This document shows, piece by piece, positions 20,896-29,958 of a stretch of 64,000 bases of DNA. Each line of letters opens with the position of its first letter. Positions within the stretch are counted from its first letter, which is position 1. A model generated the notes under the pieces. It was given only the letters and a program-made list of their open reading frames with translations. It had not been told where the DNA came from and did no database searches. The stretch comes from JAXGXJ01 sp963816155 (GTDB lineage Bacteria; Actinomycetota; Thermoleophilia; RBG-16-64-13): the NCBI GenBank assembly GCA_963816155.1, contig CAWFJE010000009.1:124001-188000 (forward strand), read 5' to 3'. A program made the translations under genes and the position numbers.

Positions 20896-22318
20896 ATGGG
20901 TGACTCCCTCCTGATTGACGAAGGACAAGTCTACGTAGAAAGACGAGGACGGCGGTGCCTCCTTCTCGGCATCCTCGTCATCGCGTCTGCTGCTGCTCGG
21001 ATCCGTCCTGGCTGCGCCCGCCCAGGCGGTCAGCTACTCGAGCACGGAGATAGCCTTCGTCCAGTTGCTCAATCAGTACCGCGTCCAGAACGGGCTGCAG
21101 CCTCTCCAGATTTCCGACATGATCTCCGAGGCCTGCGATCGCCACAATTCCGACATGGGCAAGTACAGGTTCTTCGACCACTACACGCAAGGCTCGGATT
21201 GGTTCGCCGTCGGTGCGAGTCCATGGGACCGCATGGCTGCCAGTGGCTACAACTACAACACCTACAAGGGCGAGAACATCGCCGCGGGCTACTCCACCGC
21301 TGAGGCTGTGTTCCAAGGTTGGAAGAACTCCCCCGGTCACAACGCCAACATGCTCGGCGCCAACTTCAAGGTGCTGGGAGTGTCGCTGGTAGTGGTTGTC
21401 GGCTCTCCGTATTCATCCTACTGGACCACGGACTTCGGCGGCTATGTCGACCCGACCGCGCATGAGGTCGGGTCGATCTCCACCACCACGACTACCGCGG
21501 CACCTACGACCACCACCCAGGCTCCGACAACGACGACTCAGGCTCCCACAACTACCACCCAGGCGCCGACAACAACCACGAAGGCACCTACGACCACCAC
21601 TGCGGCACCGACCACCACGACGACCACCAAGCCGCCGGTAACGACCACCACCACTTCCACTCCGTCTACGACGACGACCACCACGACTGCGTACCAGCCG
21701 ACTACCACCACGCAGCCCAAGCCGACCACTACGACGACGCCTCCCACAACGATACGGCCGACCGCCCCGCCCACCTTCTCCGACGTGGACGGGTCGACAC
21801 TCTACGCTGCCGCCATCAATGAGCTGGCCGAGGAGGGAGTGATCGCCGGGTTCAAGGACGGCACCTTCGGTCCCCAGAAGGCGGTGACCAGGCAGCAGTT
21901 TGCCAAGATGATCCTCATCAGCCTGGGTTACGACGTACCCCCGACGACTGTCAGCAGCTTCGGGGACGTGCAAGCGCAGCCCGACTGCGAGGACTCGCTC
22001 TATCCGATCGCGTACGTGGAAGCTTGCGCGCAGGCAGGCATCACTGTGGGCAAGACCGCCACTAGGTTCTATCCGTGGGACAGCATCACGCGGGCTCAAC
22101 TGATCACGATGGTGTCCCGGGCCGCCGACCTGCCTGATGTGCCCGCCGGCCTCGTCGCCCCCTTCGCGGACTTCAGCCCGCAGCACTATCCTTGGGCGCT
22201 CAGGGCCTATGCCGCCGGCCTCCTCGACGGCTTCGTGGACATGGGTCGTGACTTCGACTTCTGGGCTCCCGCAACTCGGGCGGAAGTCTGTCTGTTGCTG
22301 TCGCACCTGCTCGACTGA
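20896..22318 (+). CDS. CAP domain protein with SLH repeats, copy 2 (one frameshift)
   Basis: ATG 20896 follows GGGGAAGGG. The N-terminal signal is split: RRCLLLGILVIAS is read in the first frame, then, after a break near 20985, LLLLGSVLAAPAQAVSYSS in the next. The CAP domain (FVQLLNQYRVQNGLQPLQIS, GENIAAGYSTAEAVFQGWKN, DFGGYVDPTAH) is very close to copy 3. A long linker of TTTTQAP-type units spans 21481-21768, followed by three SLH repeats (GVIAGFKDGTFGPQKAVTRQ and later). Corrected length is about 473 residues. The CAP histidines (RHNSDMGKYRFFDHY, GHNAN) are all present. It is probably anchored to the pyruvylated polymer. Confidence 0.83.
21481..21768 (+). repeat. Thr/Pro-rich tandem repeat linker
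   Basis: Degenerate 18-21-base units based on ACC/ACG/ACA codons encode TTTTQAP, TTTTKAP and TTTTAAP. Similar but shorter tracts occur at 4200-4380, 20000-20100, 23272-23450 and 59990-60075. They look like O-glycosylatable stalks between catalytic and anchoring domains. Confidence 0.75.
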
Positions 22319-22642
22319 GAAAGGAAAGCCCTGCGTAGGGACCTCTCGGCCCCACCGGCGTGGCGCTCTATTGGAGGACTGTGATAGAGTAGGCGCGTTC
22401 CAGCCCGGGAGGGTGCAGATGAGAAGGGTCTTCCGAGACTGAAGCTGAGGGTACGTGTCGAGTCTTTCCGGTCGCTCCGGCGGGTAGCGGACCTCTCGAC
22501 CTTCCTCCCGAACGAAATCCACCATCTCTCTTCCGCCGATTCTTGCCGCCTGGGTGGCCTGGCGCCGTGTCCGGCTGCCGCCACGGTCGAGAGACGTCCC
22601 CGGCAGGTGTCTGCAGTTCGACCCCGAAAAGGGTGATTAGAG
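22319..22642. other. 324-base intergenic region without a recognised gene
   Basis: No supported ORF, RNA gene or terminator was recognised here. The region separates CAP-SLH copies 2 and 3 and probably holds the promoter of copy 3, but no convincing -35/-10 pair was found. Confidence 0.5.
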
Positions 22643-24008
22643 GTGCCGGTGAAGATACCCGTGCGACCAAGCTTCAGGAGAACAACCAACATCGGAATCA
22701 GCACAAGTACAAGTAGGCGGGCCAGCCACCACAGGCGGGCGTTGCTTTGCCGCCTTTTCTTCGTCGTGGTCGGCGCCCTCCTTGCGCTCGTCGCGCTCGG
22801 ACCAATCGCGGGCTCGGCTCGTGCGGTTGGCTACAGTGCCGAGGAAGCCGCTTTTGTCAAGCTCATCAACGACTACCGCGTAAGCAACGGGTTGCAGCCT
22901 CTGCTGGTCAGCGACGCACTGTCGGAGGCCGGCGATCGTCACAGCTCGGACATGGGCAAGTACAGGTTCTTCGATCACTACACCCAAGCATCGGATTGGT
23001 TCGCCGTCGGTGCGACGGCATGGGACCGCATGGCCGCCAGTGGCTACAGCTACAACACCTACAAGGGCGAGAACATAGCCGCGGGCTACTCCACGGCTGG
23101 GGCCGTCTTCCAGGGCTGGAAGAACTCCGCGGGGCACAACGCGAACATGCTCAGCAGCAACTTCAAGGTGCTGGGGGTCTCACTCGTGAACGTGAGTGGG
23201 TCTCCGTACGTGTCCTACTGGACCACGGACTTCGGCGGCTTTGTCGACCCCACCGCTCACGCGATCGGCTCGGTTTCTACTACCACCACTGCGGCGCCGA
23301 CCACGACCACCACCAAGGCACCTACGACCACCACCCAGGCGCCGACCACGACCACCACTGTGGCGCCCGTAACGACGACCACATCGACCGCTTCGCCCGC
23401 ACCCACCACCACGACGAAGGCTCCGCCCGCCACGACGATCACGACCGTCAGTTCCGGCGCCGCCTTCTCCGATGTGGCACCTACGACACCCTATGCCGAT
23501 GCCATCGCCCTGCTGGCTGAACGAGGATATTGTGAGTGGCTATCCCGATGGCACCTTCCATCCCGAGCGCGTGATCAGCAGGCAACAGATCGCCAAGATG
23601 CTCGTGCTCACGGCAGGCTATCGGGTCTCCGCTCTGGCACCCTGCGGTTTCGTGGACGTGGCAGCCCGACTCGACGCCTCCGACCCGCTCTATCCGCGGG
23701 CATACATAGCCGCCTGCGTCGCCAACGGAGTCATTTTGGGCAAGACGGCCGACCTCTTCGCCCCTTACGATCCCGTCACGCGGGCCCAGATCATCACCAT
23801 GGTGGCGCGGGCCGCTGGACTGCCGGCCCCGTCCGCGACCTACGTACCACCCTTCGCCGACTTCAGCCCGGATCATTATCCCTGGGCAGTGAGGGCCGCC
23901 GAGGCTGGGCTGTTGGACGGGCTGCTGGGGATGGGCTCCAACTACGACTTCTGGAGCAACGCCACGCGAGGCGAGGTCTGTGAGGTCCTCGCCCAACTGC
24001 TGCGCTAG
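22643..24008 (+). CDS. CAP domain protein with SLH repeats, copy 3 (one frameshift)
   Basis: GTG 22643 starts a product with a basic N-terminus, a signal (FFVVVGALLALVALGPIAG), a CAP domain nearly identical to copy 2 (DMGKYRFFDHYTQASDWFAV, MAASGYSYNTYKGENIAAGY), a Thr/Pro linker and three SLH repeats. The frame shifts near 23527: removing one T restores AERGIVSGYPDGTFHPERVI, an ordinary SLH repeat. Corrected length is about 454 residues. Similarity to copy 2 through both the CAP and SLH parts indicates tandem duplication. It ends before a strong hairpin and a convergent gene. Confidence 0.83.
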
Positions 24009-24076
24009 TCGCGCTGCCACGCCGGCAAGTCGGCATGTCGCGAGAACCGGCAAGCGGCGCACGAGCCGCTGTAATA

Positions 24077-24111
24077 TGACGTCCCGGAGGCGCGGAGCCT
24101 CCGGGAGGTCA
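24077..24111. terminator. bidirectional terminator hairpin between convergent genes
   Basis: TGAC-TCCCGGAGGC pairs with GCCTCCGGGA-GTCA around a GCGGA loop. The hairpin sits between CAP-SLH copy 3 (forward) and the NlpC/P60 gene (reverse). There is no long T-run on either side. Confidence 0.6.
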
Positions 24112-24128
24112 TCGGTTCACCTGCCGCG

Positions 24129-25131
24129 CTACTGAGTGGGAACGAATTTCACCGCGTCGGCCACCACGTACCCGTCGGCTCCCGTCGCCCAGACGCTGAT
24201 GCTGCCCGTGCCGGTGGCGTAGCCTGAGTTGAAGGAGTAGCGGCCCAACGAGTACCAGACACCGCCGTTGATCCGTTGGTTGATGTAGCGTTTGAACTGT
24301 CCGGCCGCAGTGTTGACGTTCACCTGCACCACTGACGCGCGGTTGGGATTGCTCGTCCAGCGGATGTAGATGTTGTAGTAGCCGGTGCTGGGAAGCCGTG
24401 GCGTCCACCTGGCCCAAGCCGTCGCCGTGGTGGCTGCACAGACCTGGTAGTCGGTGCCGAGGTAGCCGCTGGAGCTCGTCGACCGTGTCCAGTTGCCGCT
24501 CAGGTCAGTCCCGCCGATGCTCTTGGCCGTGGGGTTGTCGAGGACGATGCCGCTGTCGACCACATCGGAGCGGCGCCGGGGTTGGAACTCGCTGCCCAGG
24601 TAGCGGCTGGCGCGGCGGACGCTGAGGCCGGTGCCCGGCGCCTCATAGATGATGGGCGAGTTCCAGGCGTCGCCGCCCGCGTAGATGACCACGTGGCCCG
24701 AGGTGCCGTCGTTCTTGACGAGCACGTCACCTTCGCGGAGTTGCGGAACGGTCCGCGAGGCGGGTCCACGGTCCCAGACAGTTGAAGAACTCGTAGCTGG
24801 TGTAGCGAGGGGAGATGGTGGTGTTCTCCCCGTCCTCCTCTTGATACAGCAGGGTACGGGGCACCTCCCAGCACTTGAGGGCGAAGCCGGAGCAGTCTGG
24901 TCCAGTGCCCCCACCCTGGTTGGGCGTCCAACTCTCCCTGCCCCAACTGTACATCGCCCCGAGGCCCGACTCGGCGCGGGCGATGATCTCCGCGCGCGTC
25001 ATACTGGGGATAGCTGCCTCAGCAGGTGCGACCCAGACACCGCCTGCCAGAACCATCGCGGCGAATCCCGCGGCCAGGGCGGTAGCCAGGCGGCAACGGC
25101 ACAGCGCTGCTCTCCTCACGGTGACCTTCAC
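24129..25131 (-). CDS. secreted NlpC/P60-like protein with golvesin-type C-terminal domain (one frameshift)
   Basis: The start overlaps the upstream propeller gene by four bases (ATGA). The product has a signal peptide (LAAGFAAMVLAGGVWVAPAE), then a papain-like amidase domain with DCSGFALKCW (catalytic Cys) and SGHVVIYAGG (catalytic His). After a one-base break near 24770 it ends in a beta domain, YYNIYIRWTSNPNRASVVQV and DGYVVADAVKFVP, typical of golvesin/xly-type modules. Corrected length is about 333 residues. It probably cleaves peptide links in the wall or in surface peptides. It shares an operon with the propeller protein; no SLH repeat is present. Confidence 0.78.
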
Positions 25132-26474
25132 GGCTGAACCTCCTCTGCGGAGGGGAAGGTGTGGACCAGGAGCTTGTAGCCGGTCTCGTCGGCGATGGGC
25201 TGGATGATTCTCCCGTCAGGAGCGACGACATACGGTTGTCCCAGGTAGGTGAAGGCGGAGTCGCTGAGGAGGAGTTCCTCTGTGACCTTCTGCCCCGCGG
25301 AGGCGGCCGAGAGGTCGACGGCTCCTGAGCCTTTCGTGCCGGAGTCGTAGGCCGGGAGATGTGCTACGAGAAGCCCAGCCGCTGAGCCCTGAGATCCGTC
25401 CACTAGCAGCCGGGCTCCAACGATCAGGCCCTCCCTACCGTCACCGTCTATCGACACGAGGTGTTCCAACGCGCGGCCTCGGGCGATATCGGGAGTGGCC
25501 GTACGTCGTTCGACGGCCTTCAGCGTTTGCCGGTCCATGGTGGCTGTTTCTATGCGCAGCCCGCTGCCGGGTCTGAAGCCGGCCCTCATCGCTCGGCTCG
25601 CGCCTCGGTCGAGGGGACGCCCGGGGAGGGTGCGGAGGTTCTTTTTGACTCCGCCGGCCCCGTCGTTCTCGAGGATGCAGGTGGTCTCGTGGGCGATCTC
25701 AACGGCCGGGCCGCTATCCGTGGCGAACAGTCCGGTGACCACATCGTCCAGATTCGGCAGGTCGAAGTGGGCAAGCTCTTCGCCTGTCCAGGCCAGCGCT
25801 ACCACTCGTCGGTCGCGGTCGCAGTCGAGAACGAACATGCGCTCGTCGGTAACGGCCACGAAGCGCGGTTCTCCCAGCGGAACGGCGACGGCGTGGGTGA
25901 AGACGCCTGCGGCGTCGAGAAGGACGAGACGTCCGTTGACGGAATCGAGGATGGCGATTCGACCGTCAGGGGCGACGGCGACGGCCTCCGGTCCTCGAGA
26001 CAGGCCTTCTCCCGCCTGTAGCAGGCCAACCTGTCCGGGACCGTCTCCCCAGGCGAGTGCGGTGAGAACGGTGCCGGTGGAGACGGCAGCAGCGGCGGCC
26101 GCTGGACTTGCGCCGTCGGCCGACGTCATTTCGGCGGGCATGGGGGTAGGCGGATTTGCGCCCTCGGCCGGAGCCGCCGTCTCACCCGACACGCCGGCCG
26201 TCGTTTCGGGCTCTGCCGGTATCGTCTGCGGGGAACTACCTTCTGCGAGGCTTGTCTGCGGCGCCGCGCCCTCCGCGCCTAGGACGAAGCCGGGCATCGC
26301 GAGTAGGCACGCCATCAACACGCACGCCCAGAGAGCCAGACCGGAGGCGAACATGGTGCGTGCGGGAGCGGCCCGGAGGCGTCCGACGGCGCCTCTTCTT
26401 CGCCGAAGGCGAAGTCGCCATCGTCTTGGCGCTCGGCCACGGCCTTGGCTCGATTGATGGGACGGATGCTTCAT
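25128..26474 (-). CDS. exported or membrane-anchored beta-propeller-like protein
   Basis: ATG 26474 follows a strong AAAGGAGG. The 448-residue product has a very basic N-terminus (RRWRLRLRRRRGAVGRL), one hydrophobic segment (GLALWACVLMACLLAMPGF), an Ala/Pro/Glu-rich stretch, then NHL-like repeats such as GPEAVAVAPDGRIAILDS, EPRFVAVTDERMFVLDCD and a final PYVVAPDGRIIQPIADE. It has no catalytic motif. The ATGA overlap with the NlpC/P60 gene means the two are co-translated, so it may act as a binding or regulatory partner outside the membrane. The propeller assignment rests on repeat pattern only. Confidence 0.65.
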   Translation of the reverse strand: MKHPSHQSSQGRGRAPRRWRLRLRRRRGAVGRLRAAPARTMFASGLALWACVLMACLLAMPGFVLGAEGAAPQTSLAEGSSPQTIPAEPETTAGVSGETAAPAEGANPPTPMPAEMTSADGASPAAAAAAVSTGTVLTALAWGDGPGQVGLLQAGEGLSRGPEAVAVAPDGRIAILDSVNGRLVLLDAAGVFTHAVAVPLGEPRFVAVTDERMFVLDCDRDRRVVALAWTGEELAHFDLPNLDDVVTGLFATDSGPAVEIAHETTCILENDGAGGVKKNLRTLPGRPLDRGASRAMRAGFRPGSGLRIETATMDRQTLKAVERRTATPDIARGRALEHLVSIDGDGREGLIVGARLLVDGSQGSAAGLLVAHLPAYDSGTKGSGAVDLSAASAGQKVTEELLLSDSAFTYLGQPYVVAPDGRIIQPIADETGYKLLVHTFPSAEEVQP

Positions 26475-26668
26475 GAGTTCCTCCTTTGGGTCGGAAAACG
26501 TGACCCGAGCCTACGGAGGGCCGCCAAGAGGAGACCATGGGACCAAGGATCGGTGTTGGCGACCCTCGCAGTCCGGTCTGGCCGGGCGGCAAGGGTCGCG
26601 CAACAGGCCGTCCGAGGCCTGGTACTGAGGTACACTCTCCGTCCAATGCACGATGCAGGAGGAGCCAG

Positions 26669-27445
26669 GTGATCGTATTATTCTTCGCCGATGTCGTGGG
26701 TAAGCCAGGGCGAGAACTGCTGGTCGCCAAGTTGCCCGCGCTCCGCCGTCTCCACGGGCCCGACGTGGTGGTGGCCAACGGAGAAAACGCCACCGCCGGG
26801 GTGGGGATCAAGCCTGCACATGCCGAACAGCTCTTCCGAGCCGGGGTCGACGTGATCACCACCGGCAACCACGCCTTCAAGCATCGCGAGATCTATCGGT
26901 ATCTTGACGAACACCCCCGTATCGTCCGGCCCTACAACCTACTGGCCTCCAGTCCGGGACGGGGCGTGACGGTCGTCGACACGCCGGCGGGCCGGCTGGG
27001 CGTGGTCAATTTGCTCGGGGAGCTCTTCTTGAACCCCGCCTGCTCACCCTTCGTGGGCATCGACGAGGCGCTTCAGGAACTGCACGGCGTGCGGAACGTC
27101 ATAGTCGATCTGCACGGCGAAGCCACCAGCGAAAAGGTCGCCATGGGTTGGCATCTCGATGGCCAGGTGAGCGCCGTGATCGGTACGCACACCCACGTGC
27201 GTACCGGGGACGCGCGCATACTTCCGGGTGGGACGGCCTGCATCAGCGACGCCGGCATGTGCGGTCCGCGTGACTCGGTCATAGGCGTCAAGAAAGAGCT
27301 GGTGCTGGAACGTTTTCTGACTCAGATGCCCGTGCGTTTCGAGGTCGCCACGGATAACGTATGGCTCGAAGGCGTGGTCCTTGAACTGGCTGACGATGGA
27401 CGGGCTCTGCGTATAGAGCCTTTCGAGGCGAGCGCCGACTCCTAG
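26669..27445 (+). CDS. ymdB: YmdB-family metallophosphoesterase
   Basis: GTG 26669 follows AGGAGGAG; the longer frame upstream has no homology. The 258-residue length is typical. Family motifs are FFADVVGKPGRELL, VVANGENATAGVGI, VITTGNHAFKHREI, IVDLHGEATSEKVA and GTHTHVRTGDARILPGG, which hold the two-metal-site Asp, Asn, Glu and His residues. Characterised members hydrolyse 2',3'-cyclic nucleotides and affect biofilm and motility choices in Bacillus. It stands alone here, convergent with the DUF1015 gene 20 bases away. Confidence 0.9.
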   Translation: MIVLFFADVVGKPGRELLVAKLPALRRLHGPDVVVANGENATAGVGIKPAHAEQLFRAGVDVITTGNHAFKHREIYRYLDEHPRIVRPYNLLASSPGRGVTVVDTPAGRLGVVNLLGELFLNPACSPFVGIDEALQELHGVRNVIVDLHGEATSEKVAMGWHLDGQVSAVIGTHTHVRTGDARILPGGTACISDAGMCGPRDSVIGVKKELVLERFLTQMPVRFEVATDNVWLEGVVLELADDGRALRIEPFEASADS

Positions 27446-27465
27446 TCGGGAGGCTGAAGAGCGGG

Positions 27466-28860
27466 CTACACTGCTCCGCTCAGGTCGTGGAAGAGGAGCC
27501 CGGTGGGGAGTTTGGGGTAGAAGAACGTAGCCTTCTGTGGCATCCGCTCTCCGCCCAGTGCCACCTCGCGCACTTGTGCCAGTCCTGTGGGGTTCATGAA
27601 GAATCCAATCTGGAAATCGCCGTTCTCCAGATGCTCGAAGGCCTCTCTCGGCTCCTTGAAGAAGGTCACATGTCTCTCGGCGACCATGTCCTCGGGAGTG
27701 ATTCCCAGATGTCGCTCCAGCACGAGAGCCTGGAGCACAGTGACATCGAGATCCTGGTAGGCGCTGCTGTGGCCGGGAACGGCCTCGCGGGCGGCGTCTG
27801 GGTCGGTCAGCCGGAGGCCGTAGGCTCCGTCGAGGCCCGTACCCCAGAGACCGAAGGACCTGCTCGGATGCGCTTCCAGAAAGGACCCGATCGCCGCCGC
27901 GGCCTCGTCCCCAGATACGGCGTTTCCCTCAGGCGTGAGTCGCTCGACGGCGAATGTGGGGGTCAGCTTCTGCGGGAGTGCAGCCACGAGTTCGGGATCG
28001 AGGCCCCTCACCAGTCGATGGGTGCCGTAGATGGCCAGTCCAGGGTCGGCCATGTTGCTGAAGTAGGCGAGCACGTAGTCATAGGCGCGCAGTCCGGACT
28101 CCTGCCCGCACCCCTTCGACGGCACCGGCGGCGGATTTGCCCCCTTCTGTGCCTCGCGCTGATGCCTCTGATAGAACAGAGCCGTCTCGTAGCGATGGTG
28201 TCCGTCGGCGATGATGAACGAACGATCCGCCATGATCTGGCTCACCAGCTCCAGCAGCAGCGGGTCGGCGGTTCGCCATAGTCTGGTGGTGGTCCTTCCC
28301 GAGCCGCCCTCGGGATCTTCGAGCACGGTCTGAGCTTCTCCCGCTCCCGGTCCTGCCTGCCAGGCGGAGGTGATCTCATCACCGGGGAGATCGTACAGAA
28401 GGAAGACGGGGCTGAGGTTCATCTCCGTAGCCGACATCAGTCGGAAGCGGTCTTCCTTGGGCCCCGACAGGGTCTGTTCGTGCGGGAACACGACTCCGTC
28501 GCCGAAGTCGGAGAGCCGCAGCAGGGCGAGGAAGCCTCGGCGCGTACGGGCTCTACCGTCGGGACCCGTGAACGATTCCTCCACGAACGTCAGAGAGGGC
28601 TCGGGGTCTCGTACGATGACCGCATCCTCTTTCCACTGCGCGAGTTGGAAGGCCGCCCTGGTGTACGGGTTGTCGCAGTCGTTGTCGGAAGGAGTGGTCA
28701 TGCCCAGGTCTATGCGCACCACGTTGTAACGGCTGCGAGCGTAGAGACGAGACTGGAGTTCGGGCCCGATGACGTCGTAGGGGGGTGCGATCAGTCGCGC
28801 CAGGTCCCCCGCTCGCTCACGATGGTATCGCCAGGCGCGAAAGGGGATGACGGTCTGCAC
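27466..28860 (-). CDS. DUF1015 family protein
   Basis: GTG at 28860 was chosen because AGGAG lies upstream and the conserved start VIPFRAWRYHRERAGDLARL begins there; an upstream in-frame ATG at 28956 would add an unlikely extension. The 464 residues include IAPPYDVIGPELQSRLYARS, the hallmark of the family, PHEQTLSGPKEDRFRLMSAT, and IIADGHHRYETALFY. The family includes SerK-like proteins that phosphorylate free serine, and it is common in Thermotogae, Clostridia and deep Actinomycetota. The reaction here is not shown by the sequence. Confidence 0.85.
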   Translation of the reverse strand: MQTVIPFRAWRYHRERAGDLARLIAPPYDVIGPELQSRLYARSRYNVVRIDLGMTTPSDNDCDNPYTRAAFQLAQWKEDAVIVRDPEPSLTFVEESFTGPDGRARTRRGFLALLRLSDFGDGVVFPHEQTLSGPKEDRFRLMSATEMNLSPVFLLYDLPGDEITSAWQAGPGAGEAQTVLEDPEGGSGRTTTRLWRTADPLLLELVSQIMADRSFIIADGHHRYETALFYQRHQREAQKGANPPPVPSKGCGQESGLRAYDYVLAYFSNMADPGLAIYGTHRLVRGLDPELVAALPQKLTPTFAVERLTPEGNAVSGDEAAAAIGSFLEAHPSRSFGLWGTGLDGAYGLRLTDPDAAREAVPGHSSAYQDLDVTVLQALVLERHLGITPEDMVAERHVTFFKEPREAFEHLENGDFQIGFFMNPTGLAQVREVALGGERMPQKATFFYPKLPTGLLFHDLSGAV

Positions 28861-29026
28861 TTGACACTCCTGCTCGTTATGGGCCCTTCGATGTTGATGA
28901 TAACACCGGGGGAGAAGGTCCCCGGACAGTGCGCGGAAGGTAGTATATGGGTACATTGAACAGCAGGGTCCACCGACTGGCAGTCGTCAACCGGCTGTGC
29001 CGGGCAAGGAAGGGGAGGTTGCACTG

Positions 29027-29509
29027 ATGTCGTTCATGGACAAGGTCTCTGCAGGGGCGGAGCGGGCGGTCAAAGAAGCCGAAAGGGCGATCGACAAGGG
29101 CAAGTCCAAGGTCACCGAGCTGCAGGTCGAGATGCAGATGGACAATCAGGCCAAGAAGCTCGGCTACATCGTCTTCGACTTCTATCGCGGACGCGAGGTC
29201 GATCAAGCGCAGCGCCAGAAGTACTTGGACGAGATGTCTCGCCTTGAAGACCAGTTGGCTCAGGCTCGCGCCGAGGCCGACGCCAAGAAGGCAGGGGCGG
29301 CCGCCGCCGCGGCGGCGGCAGGCGGCGCGGGCCCGGCCGGCTCGGAGGCAGCACCCGGGGAGGATGCGACCCAACCGGCTCCCGGCTATCCGCCGGTGCC
29401 CCCGATCGAGCCCGACTGTACAATGCCTGCTGCCGGCTCCGAGGCGGCCCAGGAGTCGGCGGACGAGACCTTCAAAGAGGGCGGTACCTGGCCGACGGGC
29501 GACGCCTGA
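29027..29509 (+). CDS. small coiled-coil protein with Ala/Pro-rich tail
   Basis: ATG 29027 has GGGGAGG at 8 bases. The 160-residue product starts MSFMDKVSAGAERAVKEAER, has amphipathic helices through residue about 85 (YLDEMSRLEDQLAQARAEAD), then a low-complexity Ala/Gly run and a Pro-rich tail. Similar small helical proteins, often with a zinc ribbon, occur in Clostridia; no Cys pair is present here. Function unknown. Confidence 0.7.
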   Translation: MSFMDKVSAGAERAVKEAERAIDKGKSKVTELQVEMQMDNQAKKLGYIVFDFYRGREVDQAQRQKYLDEMSRLEDQLAQARAEADAKKAGAAAAAAAAGGAGPAGSEAAPGEDATQPAPGYPPVPPIEPDCTMPAAGSEAAQESADETFKEGGTWPTGDA

Positions 29510-29640
29510 TCTGCGGGTGACCGGTCGAGCGGCCTGCGCCTCGCCGGCGCCGGCCGCCCCTTCGATACGCGGCCCGCTGTGGACCGCCCCGTCGAGACAT
29601 GGCCCGCTGTGGACCGCGGGACCTTCCGCCTGATACTATC
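29510..29640. other. intergenic spacer before the riboswitch
   Basis: Very GC-rich with short repeats of the GACATGGCCCGCTGTGGACC type (29563-29620). No gene is supported. A promoter for the ATPase leader should lie near its end, where TGATACTATC (29630-29639) offers a -10-like TATCAT-poor match only. Confidence 0.4.
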
Positions 29641-29785
29641 TCGCCCGCAGGGGAGTAGTTCACCTTCTCGCTCGTGAGCGGGAAGCGTCGGGGAGATCGT
29701 CATCACGGTCCGCAAGGACCCGGTCCCCCACCTCAGGCGAGGCGAACGAGACCGGCAGCCGGTGCACACCTATTCGGTCGGCCGT
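29641..29785 (+). promoter_or_regulatory. probable yybP-ykoY (Mn2+) riboswitch
   Basis: The conserved loop AGGGGAGTAG is at 29650-29659 and the conserved 3' strand ends in GCGAACGAGACC (29742-29753). Between them are stable hairpins: CTTCTCGCTC with GAGCGGGAAG, GGTCC-GCAA-GGACC inside a GGGGA/TCCCC helix, and CCTC/GAGG. The layout matches the Mn2+-sensing yybP-ykoY class. The gene downstream is a P-type cation ATPase, a common target of this riboswitch. The class assignment is from memory of the consensus, not a covariance search. Confidence 0.62.
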
Positions 29786-29958
29786 CGTTCGCATCCCGAC
29801 GGCATGGACGGCCGGGCTGATAGAAAGGCGGCTTCATTGGCCCGCAGTTCCCTGCTCAGACTCGCGATATCCGCCGCCACTCGCTCGGCCCACTCGCTCG
29901 GCCGTCGTGCCGCTATCGAACTGCACTCGGAGCGCCCCAGGGCGTGTAGGATGTTCTG
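29786..29958 (+). other. leader between riboswitch and ATPase start
   Basis: About 170 bases with no ORF of its own. No clear terminator or anti-terminator pair was recognised, so the riboswitch output could be translational or the expression platform lies here unrecognised. Confidence 0.35.

Noticed and set aside
21481..21768. CRISPR-like short repeats
   Set aside because: The repeats are degenerate codon repeats without unique spacers and lie inside a coding frame.
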